A stretch of DNA of 64,000 nucleotides, taken from Dipteris shenzhenensis. Its lineage: Eukaryota > Polypodiophyta > Polypodiopsida > Gleicheniales. Under the pieces are notes generated by a model. The model was not told where the DNA came from. It made no database searches and saw only the letters and a program-made list of their open reading frames with translations. The stretch lies in assembly GCA_047967505.1 (NCBI GenBank), contig CM106538.1; one strand, written 5' to 3'. This document shows positions 56,001-64,000 of the stretch, in pieces. A program made the translations under genes and the position numbers. The stretch's first letter is position 1. Every line of letters starts with the position of its first letter.

Positions 56001-58243
56001 AGCATTGAACAGTGGAATCTCGAGGCCCCGGCTGTAGCCAATACCAAAACATGAACTGTTATTATAGATCAGAATGGAAAGGAAAAAGGCAGCAAGATTA
56101 CAACAAAGCAATGAACGTGAGACTATCCTCTATAGGCACTCTTATTAGTATGTAAAGTTTATCAATCAATCGTTTCCATAGTCGAAGGAGTCTGTTAAAA
56201 AGTAAAAGGCCATCATCACAGAATGTCATAGCAATCAAACTGATCTTCAAGGCAATAGGCAGTGGCCTCGATTGAAAAGCTATTTAATCATGACAGAAAG
56301 GTACAAGGGCAGCTGGCTTGACAACAAAACCAACTGTCTATCACCAATAAGAGATATTCATTCACAACAATTAATAGCACCACCACAACATACAACAAAA
56401 TAATTCAGCATTACACAAATATATCTTCTCTTGCTCTCTTTGTCAAAACATGACTGACTACCGATTACTATGAACTTGATTGGACGACATACATTTCAAG
56501 CCTTGGCAAACCTAAGAAAGAGCCAGCTAGGTGTAAATATAATTATTCAAGACTTGGACATCTTTCTCAAATTGACTAGTAGACCACCTATAATTTGCAT
56601 TAAACCCTAAGGAAGCCGCCTCCTTTAAGATGAAACCATAGTCATGCACAAAATAAATAGAATGTGCATATGCAGGTAGGCATTTTCCCTCCACGAGAGC
56701 GAGTACCTGTGTACATGCACGCATGCACACAGGAGAGTGTCAACGCATGTATGCATGTGCATGCAAGTCCACATGAGCATGGTACATGTGTATCACACAT
56801 TCACATCTGCAAGAACCTGTGTGTCTCTCTGAAAGTTCCACTGCTACATGGAAATATTCGGCTACATTAAGCGAAATGTACCATATACATATAACTCATC
56901 TCAATATCATAAATGAGAAGCACCAAACAAAATTAGGCCACAAGCAAAAGCAAATCAAATGAATTTACACCACACCACTCTGTTGGCAGCAGCCATTGAG
57001 ATGCAAAAACCATGGCTTCAACAATCAGTCCATGACTGCTTGGGTAGTTTCCTAATAAAAAGCACTGGTCGCTTGTAGATCCCAGACAATTGTCTGTCAT
57101 GGCAAACACTTCTGTTTGTACTATCACGCAAAACCAAACCTACTTCCAATGGCATAATCCGGGGGCTAGTAAGATTCAGGTGCGCATCAATTGTCATCCT
57201 ATTCTTTGGTATAGATTTGCATGAGTCAAAACTGAATGGTCTTATCCAAAGTTGGACAACTAAAACAGAACTGGTGATGATCTATGTTATTGGCATAGCT
57301 GCCTTTTCCTCCAAGGCGGATGAGAATATAAGAAGGGAACCATCTAAATCATGGCCATCCGTCAACTTTCAAGAATCGTATATAAGTCGTCTCCTGCTTA
57401 TCAGCAACGGCATGACAGTATAACAGTTTAAGAAGTTTCCAAGCATTGTAATCTAACAGCCAAACTTGCTTTCTGCCCAATTCAGTCTGTTGTCGATACT
57501 CCAATATTTATGATTTTCAGCCTTCCAAGTTTTCAGCCCCTAAGGGTACCGAGACATCCAGAAAGTGCATTGAATCATGGTGGCCAGTTTATAACACTCG
57601 TGTTCAACGGATCATATGTTTGAACAACGTCAAAGAGCAAGCTATTTGACCAATGGTCTTAATATGCTGTCAAAGCAACCAAAGGGAACCAATAACCATC
57701 TGGCCTTAATGTTGTGTGACCTACGTTTTAGGCATAGTCGTTTCTGACCCCAAATAATTTGTTAACGTGCTCCAGTTTTAAAAATTGCATGTATCCTGAA
57801 CTATCCAGGAGACACATACTATGCGAGAGAAAACTTTGAGGCTCTAATAACAACATAGCAATAAAAATATTCACCTGCTTGAGTGATATAGGAAAGGTCA
57901 ATTTTCCTGATTGTTCAGGTGTTTTCACCAACTCCTTGGTCACTTCCCTCCAAGCTCTACAGACTGAAGCACAAGCAACGACGTCCTTTCTTGAAGGCCA
58001 AGTACTTTCGCTTTCCTCAATTCTTTGAATCACGTCCCTTAATAGCTCAGGTGGTATATTAACCCAGCAACTCTGTTGCTGAATCTGCATGGTATCCGCT
58101 TTGTAGACTTTATCATCATATACTGCATTGTGCGACCAAGCTCGCTGAAATTGGGACATTTTTACATCAAAACTTCGTCTTGAAATGCTTCCCAAGCCAC
58201 CCTTCATGTCCTGGAACTCCCGAATCAAGCCTTTGATGGGCAT
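40420..58243 (-). CDS. TULP: Tubby-like F-box protein, four coding exons, one 14.6-kb intron
   Basis: Likely plasma-membrane-tethered regulator and SCF ubiquitin-ligase adaptor, as known for plant tubby-like F-box proteins. Coding exons are 58243-57875, 56031-55944, 41388-41259 and 41089-40420. They total 1257 nt (418 aa plus TGA), in frame across all GT-AG junctions. Residues about 57-105 form the F-box ([20 protein letters not shown] to [13 protein letters not shown]). The tubby domain runs from about 113 to 418 ([10 protein letters not shown], then [15 protein letters not shown]). Both family signatures are present: [13 protein letters not shown] and the terminal [28 protein letters not shown] carries the basic residues expected to bind phosphoinositide. 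The protein starts [19 protein letters not shown], the usual N-terminus. Length is normal. Introns are 1843, 14555 and 169 bp. A CT/CA-rich microsatellite lies about 0.7 kb upstream. No coding damage is seen despite the nested elements. Confidence 0.93.
41259..41388 (-). CDS. TULP: Tubby-like protein coding exon 3 (130 nt)
   Basis: Acceptor CTCTCCAG|CATTGG, donor CTAAG|GTAAGT. Encodes [20 protein letters not shown], then [20 protein letters not shown] and KL. It is too short to stand out as an open frame and is recovered by homology and phase. Confidence 0.9.
41708..41976 (+). repeat. Direct plus inverted repeat unit in the Tubby-like intron
   Basis: A block of about 112 bp (from ACTCACAAAGGCCTTCAACC to CACAATGTTCACAAGA) at 41708-41819 recurs at 41865-41976. 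Between the two, 41817-41863 is the reverse complement of the block's middle part (41738-41784, about 47 bp, nearly perfect). The arrangement A - A' - A could form a strong hairpin. Confidence 0.9.
42142..43120 (+). repeat. Diverged duplicated intronic segment
   Basis: About 120 bp at 42142-42262 and 42995-43120 resemble each other (TACGATGGTCAGCTATAAGG and CATGATAGTCACTCATAAGG; GCAGGGACTAGCTATTGTGA and GCAGGGACAAGCTACTATGA; GTGTAGA...). Similarity is well below that of recent copies. Confidence 0.55.
43421..43566 (+). repeat. Two-copy 73-bp tandem repeat
   Basis: Unit beginning TGTATGATTGTGCAATCAAT at 43421 repeats at 43494 (TGTATGATTGCACAACCAAT) with a few substitutions. It lies in the Tubby-like intron. 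Confidence 0.9.
43841..44383 (-). mobile_element. Tandem LTR plus primer-site array (TRIM-like), minus strand
   Basis: A unit starting GTAGGAAGGATC repeats with a period of 309 bp (43841 and 44150). Each unit holds GCTCTGATACCA (43858-43869 and 44167-44178), the reverse complement of the Met-tRNA primer site. One base later comes an LTR-like block from ATTGGGTGCGGG to AGTGCTAACA (to about 44080 and 44380). Read on the minus strand this is LTR-PBS-LTR-PBS with under 100 bp between, itself made of partial LTR copies. Head-to-tail TRIM arrays in plants have this form. Confidence 0.7.
44386..45978 (-). mobile_element. 5' part of an LTR retroelement: LTR, primer site, leader and decayed gag start
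   Basis: GCTCTGATACCA at 45399-45410 marks a Met-tRNA primer site on the minus strand. The LTR would run from about 45978 (minus start TGTAGGACC) to 45412, and contains a TATAAAAG box near 45709-45716 (minus). About 0.5 kb after the primer site, a minus ATG at 44892 opens [18 protein letters not shown]. After a stop it continues [20 protein letters not shown] and, after further stops, a Ser/Arg/Lys-rich segment. This looks like a gag N-terminus broken by TAG/TGA codons. The element is cut at about 44385 by the tandem TRIM array. No pol was found. Confidence 0.5.
46250..47730 (-). pseudogene. Decayed Ty1/copia-like gag region, minus strand
   Basis: On the minus strand, broken frames read [20 protein letters not shown], then after a gap [33 protein letters not shown], and a Lys-rich segment with a lone YCK (about 47230-47160). 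These resemble copia gag: .AI..SL, ....SV..Y...F..L, the knuckle region. No intact protease motif could be confirmed. Assignment rests on pattern only. Confidence 0.4.
46634..46682. repeat. Perfect 17-bp inverted repeat with 15-nt loop
   Basis: ATGGAGGGTGAAAGCCT at 46634-46650 and its exact reverse complement at 46666-46682 are separated by CTACAATTATACAAA. Confidence 0.95.
47958..48358 (+). repeat. Chromovirus 5' LTR
   Basis: 401 bp, with a TATA box in CTCTATATAAGAGAGGCCC (about 48217-48235). Ends TTACA one base before the primer site. Degenerate GGGTCACACCC / GGGTACACACC phrases recur within it. Confidence 0.95.
48360..48371 (+). other. Chromovirus primer-binding site (initiator tRNA-Met)
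   Basis: Perfect TGGTATCAGAGC one base after the 5' LTR. Confidence 0.95.
48372..50532 (+). other. Chromovirus leader, 2.2 kb, with degenerate ACACC repeats
   Basis: Unusually long untranslated leader. From about 48560 to 48840, variants of GGGACACACCCC, GGGTCACACCCCTT and GGGTACACCTATTCC recur about every 20-30 bases and resemble those in the LTR. Frames at 49427-49747 and 50059-50418 are open but show no gag motif; the second is Pro/Ser-rich and ends before the gag start. Confidence 0.6.
50533..51358 (+). pseudogene. gag: Chromovirus gag, truncated by internal deletion
   Basis: Opens at ATG 50533 ([20 protein letters not shown]) and stays open for 288 codons. A short coiled-coil-like stretch ([20 protein letters not shown]) lies at about residues 47-66. 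The retrotransposon gag domain lies at about 125-275: [67 protein letters not shown]. Gag assembles the virus-like particle. Normally a CCHC knuckle and protease follow; here, after ...RQLFEQS, the DNA switches within the phrase CGAACAAAGTATGG to reverse transcriptase in another frame. The residual tail to 51399 is out-of-frame RT. The frame has no stop before the junction. Confidence 0.9.
51349..52253 (+). pseudogene. pol: Chromovirus RT (C-terminal half) and RNase H with two TAG stops
   Basis: Read from the junction, this frame has [20 protein letters not shown], the catalytic box [10 protein letters not shown] (about 51470-51500) and [20 protein letters not shown], then TAG at 51681-51683. 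It continues as LTNFYH and enters RNase H. The four acidic landmarks are present: [16 protein letters not shown] and VVADALSR. A second TAG is at 52167-52169. Both TAGs stand where relatives have a Trp codon. The first catalytic Asp of RT and the fingers are deleted, so no active enzyme could be made even without the stops. Confidence 0.92.
52254..53770 (+). pseudogene. pol: Chromovirus integrase and broken chromodomain
   Basis: Same frame as RT, open from 52194 to the TGA at 53628. The zinc-binding HHCC region is HH...H...CLSCQQMK (about 52490-52630). The catalytic core has [19 protein letters not shown] and [12 protein letters not shown], supplying the D, D and E. The GPY/F module is [10 protein letters not shown], followed by [10 protein letters not shown]. 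The chromodomain begins [13 protein letters not shown] but is stopped by TGA at 53628-53630. Its later part ([15 protein letters not shown]) is in another frame because of a small indel near 53672. Chromodomains direct integration to particular chromatin in this lineage. Confidence 0.92.
53815..54215 (+). repeat. Chromovirus 3' LTR
   Basis: 401 bp, six substitutions relative to the 5' copy (five transitions and one transversion), no indels. Preceded by the polypurine tract ending GGGAGGGGA. Confidence 0.95.
54221..55943. other. Remainder of the Tubby-like intron 2, unassigned
   Basis: CATGGGGGAGTATT near 54330 resembles the purine tract and LTR start at a copia 3' end, but no partner was found. 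GA-rich sequence lies at 55010-55085. Words such as TGTGCATG and CACATGCA are frequent around 55480-55580. No open frame with a known motif. Confidence 0.35.
55944..56031 (-). CDS. TULP: Tubby-like protein coding exon 2 (88 nt)
   Basis: Acceptor CTACAG|CCGGGG, donor CCAA|GTAAGT. Encodes [20 protein letters not shown] and then YYLYLGLTP plus one base, the second block of the tubby domain. Confidence 0.9.
56032..57874 (-). other. Tubby-like intron 1 (1.8 kb), no further gene seen
   Basis: Bounded by the GTGAAT donor and CTACAG acceptor. Contains GCATG/CATGC-rich sequence at about 56690-56780 and no recognisable element. Confidence 0.7.
57875..58243 (-). CDS. TULP: Tubby-like protein coding exon 1 (residues 1-123)
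   Basis: Start codon at 58243-58241. Carries the N-terminal conserved segment, the whole F-box, and the beginning of the tubby domain ending ...FPISLKQ. The donor is CAG|GTGAAT, phase 0. Confidence 0.92.
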
Positions 58244-59040
58244 CTATCCAGAAATTGGGGCCAGATGCAAGCTATGTGAACTGGATCTGAAGCCAACGAA
58301 AATAATGCAGTACTTCAACAACCACCCGTACGACCCCGTTTAAACATACACGGATCAATGTCAATTAATACAACGGTGTGTTGGTAGCTGCTAAGATATA
58401 TAAAGGACCACTCAGAAACGTAAATTCCGTATCTCACCTCTCAATCGTACACTTTCAAGATTACTCCATCCCTAAAAAAGATCGAGCTAAAGAACCATTG
58501 TCTTTCAAAAAGCCGGAACATTTAAAAGCCGCTTTCTAGATCTTCGGCTAAAAAAAGCTGCTACAAAATTGGAACTTTGAGATGTTTGCTCCATCGATGG
58601 ATAGACCGTAGGACTGCTGTTCGCAAATCAAGAACGCAGACTTTACTTTCTTGAAAGTAATCAAGGAGAGGCACATCCACTAAATTTCACGAGTCAATCT
58701 GTGTACTTTGCTCCGCGTAACGGGAAATGGCTGGCTCAAAATTAGGGTAAAAAAGATGGTCACGGCAGTGGCAAAAGCAACAAGGGGAGGGATGGAGCTG
58801 GGAAATGAGGGGGGGAAAGGACCAGGGACTGGAACTGGCAGGAAGGAGAAGGACCCAAGAGCGAAGATGGGAAGAGGGGTTGTGCAGATCAGCCCATGGC
58901 GGAGGCAGGGATGGGCTTCCTGGAAAGAGAGAGAAACTGAGAGAGAGAGAGAGAGTGTGTGTGTGTGTGAGGGCGAAGAGTAGAGAGAAGACAGAATTGT
59001 CCCTGTTCCGGATTCCAAAGCTTTCTTTATTTTTACCCAC
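58244..59040 (-). promoter_or_regulatory. Probable 5' UTR and promoter region of the Tubby-like gene, with CT/CA microsatellite
   Basis: Upstream of the start codon on the minus strand. At 58927-58969 the plus strand is (GA)n(GT)n, so the gene's sense strand reads (AC)n(TC)n. CT-rich tracts are frequent in plant leaders and core promoters. I see no clear TATA box and cannot fix the transcription start. Confidence 0.35.
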
Positions 59041-60914
59041 AAGCAACCCAAAATCGACAAAAATGAGACCAAGATTTACAAAGACTTAAATCTTTTTATT
59101 TTCCTTACCATGTTTCATTAACCCAAAATATATATGTGACACTACACAATTTCCTTCCTAAAATGCCGCTAAATGTGGCGTCTTTGTTTGGTATTAAGCG
59201 TGCTTGCTTGTCTTACCACCAATGAAGGAAAACGCCATAATTAAAACTCTAAGGTTAATGGTAAATGTAGACCTTTTTACGTTCATGTGCTCTACTTTCA
59301 TACAAAGATAGATGATAGAGATGCTAGAGTATTACATGTCCAAGACACGTTTTATTCTTTACACTTGTTGCCTCGTCTTATGCCTTATCTCCTTCTTACA
59401 CTTGTTGCCTCGTCTTATGCCTTATCTCCTCCTTACCTTCCTCGTGTTCTCTTGTGTCAACTTCTTCACTTGATTTTCATTGTTCTTCATTTTCTTTGTA
59501 GTTTTGTCACTTCTAGGACCCATCCTTATTCTCCAAACATGACCATTGATGATCAAAACAAAGCTCATCACCTACACATGGCCCATGGCAAATATCCATA
59601 ATTTTAGAGTGTACTTTGGTCTCATGGTGTAATGATGAAGTCTCTTACAAAAGTCATTATTACATGTCCACACACTTTTGCTTTTATATGTTAGTGAGGA
59701 CTATTTCCTTAAACAACATAAAGATCCACATTGAGTTACCTCAAGGGAAAGTTAGTTGGAATTCACATCTTTGTGGTTTATATTCTATGCTATGTTCTAT
59801 TCTCTTTTAAATCATGAAAGTGAGTAATTATTAAATTGAATGTGTGTCACATTGAATGGTTAGGTGGTTAGGAAAAAATGTGATATTAAAATGCTCTCAT
59901 GTAAATGATGCCTCTTTGGCAATGAGATCTATTCATGAATGTGGCAAACATCATCATGATTTGATTTTTCGCTTTTCTTTCTTTTTCTTTTTTAAGCATG
60001 TGCATTGTGTTTCTGCTTGTGATTTCATTTAGTACTGACCTCAATGAGACTTCCATTTTTGATGCACCTTGGGTTATGATCTAGAATTTCATTAGAGTTG
60101 AAGACAAAAGTACTACATTTGATACAAAGCCTTAAAAGCCCTATGACCACATTCGCTTGAGCAAACAATACTATGGTCATGCTTCATTGAGTATTTTTTC
60201 ACACATTAGCGAGACTGACGGCCATGTATGCAACACCCTTTTGTGAAGGTGATCTATCAACGATTGAGTGGCGGTGCTTTGAGAGGTTGCAAGTGACTAT
60301 GGGATTCAAGATGATTCGAAGCAAGCCCTTAGTCCCCCACCAAGATCATACAAGCAAAGTTTTGCATGACACTTCTCCAAGTTGATGCCATCTTCCAGAC
60401 GGTCAGTTACCTCCACAAGGTGTGGGCTTACCTAGAGGGAGATTACAGCACTAGAGTCGTCCATATAACTAGCTGAGAGTGGGGTTAGCATGGCCTAGTA
60501 TTTTTGTTGATCTTGAACAATTACAAAAACGAATGGTTGAATTCTATTGAATCACATTCAGGGATGACTTATATATGAATGCGAAATTGTTAAGGAGAAA
60601 AATATTAAGAGAGTGACCATCACACTTATGAATAGGGCACTTGATACATCAATAAAAAAAGCAAACTCAAAGCATTTCAGTGTACAATCTGAAAAGCACA
60701 TTTGGTGGTTGGGTGCATTTGAGGTAAGCACAACTTTCACTTAAAATTATTTTTCATTTTTAACATATGTTGCTCTTAGATTTCATTTATTATATCTTGA
60801 CGCTTGAATAGAGTTTCATTTCCCAAAGGCAAGTAAAGAAAAAGGACCACCAAACCCTATTTTGGGTGTTTCACCATACAAAAATACCAGCAACCATCAA
60901 AAACCAAGTTTAAG
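59041..60914. other. Unassigned AT-rich intergenic sequence
   Basis: No recognised gene. A two-copy 37-bp tandem repeat starting ACACTTGTTGCCTCGTCTTA lies at 59361-59434. Small frames lack motifs. Confidence 0.35.
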
Positions 60915-61666
60915 GAGGGCAACTTCATGTTGAAGGCAAGGGCGATTTCCAAATTGATTGGCATATGCAGGGCCTCAAGACCCTCAAGTGCATTTTCAAC
61001 ATAAGCAAAGGAGGTAATTCAAAATCTCCATGCCTTTACTACAAGGAGCCAGCCCATGTCATGGATCCTAAATGGTGGAGAAGAGCTCCTAATAGGGATA
61101 AGATTGATCCTACATTCAAAGCAGTTCTTGATATTTCTTTGTGCAATGTACATATATGCACATTGCATGCTTTATGTAGAATCATTGAAAAGTTGGTTTT
61201 TTTATATATTGGATTTTCTTGGAAGCTTCACAAAAAAAACATAGGAAAAAAGCAATTGCTGCATTAGAAATAGTATCATCAGACATGGGTCTCCATGGAG
61301 GAGATGTTCATATCATAACAGGCATCAAGAAGTCCACAAATGGAAAGCATTTTCCTATCAAGCCGTCAATGGGTGGAGTCAAAGCAAGAAGGCTTTTAAT
61401 AAAACCACAAAGAGAAGGGAAGCTTGGTAGACGATCAAATATGTTTTGAGGGTGAGATACGGCCTTTGGAAGCATGTGGATATGGTGTTGCTAGAAATCT
61501 TAAAGCAAACGTATGGAAATACTTAGACAAGCTTTTCACGCTTTGTGACGAAAAGACATGGACCAAGAGTGATCACCGTACGTTAGAAGAGGAGCTTAAA
61601 ATTTTTGGAAAATCAATGAAACAAGCTTGGACAAGCTGCAACATAACACACTACATGGTAAGTTGA
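60915..61666 (+). pseudogene. Decayed unidentified coding module (three frames), possibly transposon-borne
   Basis: Plus-strand frames follow one another. The first has HVEGKGDFQIDWHMQGLK, CLYYKEPAHVMDPKWWRR and VHICTLHALCRIIEKLVFLY (60915-61267). The next has KKAIAALEIVSSDMGLHGGD (61219-61400). The third has WKYLDKLFTLCDEKTWTKSD and EEELKIFGKSMKQAWTSCN, then THYM, ending at a good donor-like ATG|GTAAGT (61424-61666). The layout C..C ... LHA..RI.EKL ... W...L ... T.Y.H reminds me of proteins found in many copies in several eukaryotic genomes, but I cannot name the family. Frame changes suggest a relic. Confidence 0.3.
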
Positions 61667-62290
61667 ACTAATTTGTTTTGTATGCATAGTTTGTACTTTC
61701 AAGCATAGTCTACAAAATAGTGACTTAAATCTTTTTTGTGATTGCAACATATTCTATATAACCACCTTCCATATTTTGTTAAAAAGTATGAATGCCTTGC
61801 AATATGGTCCACACAAGGAATGGAAAAGCCTCATTATTCTTCTTTTCTTTTTTGCCACATTGTAGGCAAGCTTAACTTGTGATAATGCAACTATTTTCTT
61901 GATTTGCAACCTTTGAAGTATACCTCCAAAGAACCACTAAAATACTTCTTTGAGACTATTTGCCTTTTGTGCTCCTTCGAAATGCTGTGTATGTCGAAAA
62001 AAAGCATTTCTTGCAGTGTGCAAATTCTAGACAATTCAACACCTACATAGAAACACGCAGAGTGAAGGCAGTCAAAGGTCTTTGTGAATCACAAGTGGAT
62101 TGATAGTGTTTGAGACCTTATGGAGATTTATAACAATGAACCAGAGACACTGTAATATTTTCCAATAAATTTAGTACAAAGTCTGAGTTGACTATCTTTT
62201 GTTGTAGGACTTTGTGTCCTTTGTAACATTTGACAATACAATATAATTGAGTTTACTCTTTTACTTCTTTTACATTGAGCTGCTCTCCTT
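61667..62290. other. Unassigned sequence
   Basis: No gene recognised. Includes what would be an intron after the donor at 61659 if the preceding module were spliced. The far end may already belong to the LTR of the following element. Confidence 0.3.
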
Positions 62291-64000
62291 CGATCTATTT
62301 ACCCTCAGAATCTAGTAGAAGTGGCTCTCTAAACCTTATCAAATGATGCTTTCCATAACCATCTAAATGTCTAGGATTTTTAATTCCAAGTGCTAAAGCA
62401 TAACCAATGTATGTCAAAAAGTACCCTGCCCTTAAGCACTGTTGTAACGAGTCCTCAGACATAGAGGGCTTCTCTTTGATTACCTCCCAACCATAGATTC
62501 CGTGAGCTCCAGCCATGCCTCTCGTGAACCCCTTCAGTTCCTTTTCTCATCCACTTTCCATGTGGAGCTCTCCTTCCAGAATCCTCCCCCTTGCTCAACA
62601 CTTGCCAGTTGGCCTCTAGCTTTGGTGCCACATGTCCCACAAGGGACTCCTCTCTTTATAGCCCTCTCTAGGACTCCTTATGCACCACCTCATAAATGCC
62701 TAGACTTAGGCGTGACCCTAGATCCAAGCCCTTTAGGCCCTATTAATGCAAGTGCTGCCAAGCCCTCTAGCTTTCTGCCTTATACCGTGGTCACACGGTA
62801 TTATAGTTGACGTAACATTCCCTTCCCCTTAAGAAATGTTTACGTCGTCAAAAATAAAATTGGGAAACCTCCTCTGAAGACTGCTTACCCTTTCCCATGT
62901 TGAACTCTCTTCAGATCTATCTTTCCACTTAACCAGACATTCTTTCCATATAGTATGTCGTGTTCTTTTTTCTTGTGTATCTAAAATTATTTCTGGTTCA
63001 TGTGGTAAAGATGCAGGTTCAATGAGTTCAACTAGGACTTCATTTCCAATGAGATTATCATCATCTCCTAATTTTCTTTTTAGTCTACTAACATGAAAAA
63101 CTGGATGTACTCTACATCCCTCAGGTAAGGCTAATTTGTAAGCAATTTCTCCGATCCTCTTAAGTATTGTGAATGGTCCACAATACCTAGGAGACAACTT
63201 TGGACATTTACCTGTCTTTAGAGATTCTGAAGATTTAGGTACCTTAAGGTAGACTTTCTCATTTACTTCAAACTCCAACTTTCTACAGTGGGGTTTTGCA
63301 TAACTTCATGCTCTATCTTGAGCTCTTCTTATGCTATCTTTAGCTAACTTAAGCATTTGATTCATATCTTCAAGAAAGTCTTTGGCCGCTTGAACCTTCT
63401 CTTTCTCGAGTCCCACTATCATTGGGGCTCTTAGTTGAAATCCATACATCATCATGTATGGAATAGAACTTGTAGCTAAATGTTTGGCACTATTATATGC
63501 AAATTCTACTATGGGCAGATACTGTTCCCAATTAGTTTGCCATTTACTTACATATGCTCGAAGCATATCCTCAATGATCTGATTGACCCTTTCAGTTTGA
63601 CTATCACTCTGTGGATGATCCGCGATTCTCATATTCAATGAAGTTTCCAACCTCTTAAACACAGCTCTCCAAAAATGGCTGTTAAATTTGCTATTCCGGT
63701 CACTAACAATACCGGCTGTTGGTAGCCCATACAGTCTATAGATATGCTCCACAAATAGCCTAGCTAATTATGGAGTTTTAACATCTTCACTAATAGTAGA
63801 AATAAAATGAGCCATCTTGGTCAACCGATCCACAATTACCCACACAGAGTTGTGCCCCCTCTGTGTCCTAGGTAGTCCCACAATGAAATCCATGGAGATG
63901 CTTTCCCATTTGCTAGATGGAATCTCCAATGGGTGTAGGAGACCTCCTACCTTAAGGCATTCAGCCTTGTTGACTTGGCATTTTTGGCACTTCAATACAT
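62291..64000 (-). mobile_element. 3' part of a Ty3/gypsy chromodomain element, minus strand, runs off the window
   Basis: On the minus strand, integrase and chromodomain end at 62829. They are followed at once by the purine tract AAGGGGAAGGGAA (complement of 62818-62830, overlapping the stop codon) and then TGTTACGTCAAC, the start of the 3' LTR at 62817. The LTR holds a GGCTATAAAGAGAGG TATA region (complement of about 62650-62665). Its far end is not defined; it may be near 62200. The rest of pol, gag and the 5' LTR lie beyond 64000. Confidence 0.85.
62829..63998 (-). pseudogene. pol: Gypsy integrase with chromodomain, two nonsense breaks
   Basis: Minus-strand pieces in one order. [14 protein letters not shown] (zinc region end) and [14 protein letters not shown] come first, then a TAA at about 63767. 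Next is HIYRLYGLPTAGIVSDRNSK, DHPQSDSQTERVNQIIEDML, with the D, D and E of the core kept though SDRD has become SDRN. A TGA follows near 63304. Then come LSPRYCGPFTILKRIGEIAY (GPF module), HPVFHVSRLK, and a chromodomain-like end (ECLVKWKDRSEESSTWERVS). The TGA fits a CGA codon hit by C-to-T change. It differs in sequence from the chromovirus at 47.9-54.2 kb, so it is a separate family. Confidence 0.88.

Overview
This is nuclear DNA from a land plant with a large, repeat-filled genome. Two intact host genes are visible, both with GT-AG introns. Almost everything else is layered, decayed transposable elements. The very long introns, the many small LTR elements and the wording of the two host proteins would fit a fern or another large-genome non-flowering vascular plant. 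That placement is inference; the window itself proves only a vascular-type plant nucleus.

Host genes. (1) 13159-14119 (+): cytosolic 40S ribosomal protein S10, five coding exons, with an intron directly after the ATG. The exons sum to 546 nt and encode 181 aa. (2) 40420-58243 (-): a Tubby-like F-box protein, four coding exons summing to exactly 1257 nt (418 aa). Its second intron is 14.6 kb and holds a nested set of retroelements. The best preserved is a Ty3/gypsy chromovirus at 47958-54215 in the opposite orientation, with 401-bp LTRs differing at six positions, a CAGCA target duplication on both sides, a Met-tRNA primer site and a polypurine tract. Its gag is fused directly into the middle of reverse transcriptase by an internal deletion.

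Layout. 1-4133: unassigned sequence, then a small non-autonomous LTR element with 303-bp LTRs. 4134-7640: a decayed LINE on the minus strand, split by about 550 bp of mitochondrial DNA (end of a nad5 group II intron with a 34-nt domain V, plus the start of the next exon). 7.7-12.8 kb: a decayed LTR element whose gag has unusual zinc knuckles. 13-14.3 kb: RPS10. 15.8-16.8 kb: Ty1/copia fragment. 19.2 kb: LTR end plus primer site. 20.8-24.3 kb: a second copy of the unusual-knuckle gag, a LINE fragment and a gypsy RT fragment, all minus. 24.5-24.9 kb: a 401-bp Tourist-like MITE. 26.5-28.8 kb: gypsy gag and plant-type RNase H fragments, GC-rich repeats and a long GA microsatellite. 30.0-33.9 kb: a gypsy pol split by a 2.2-kb LTR element. 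34-40 kb: no gene recognised. 40.4-58.2 kb: Tubby-like gene. 59-62.3 kb: mostly unassigned, with one decayed coding module. 62.3-64 kb: 3' part of another chromodomain gypsy element that runs off the window.

The two genes are unrelated housekeeping and regulatory genes. There is no operon-like or cluster logic. The most notable content is the mitochondrial insertion, the giant intron and its nested elements, the non-canonical gag knuckles, the MITE and the tandem LTR-plus-primer-site array.
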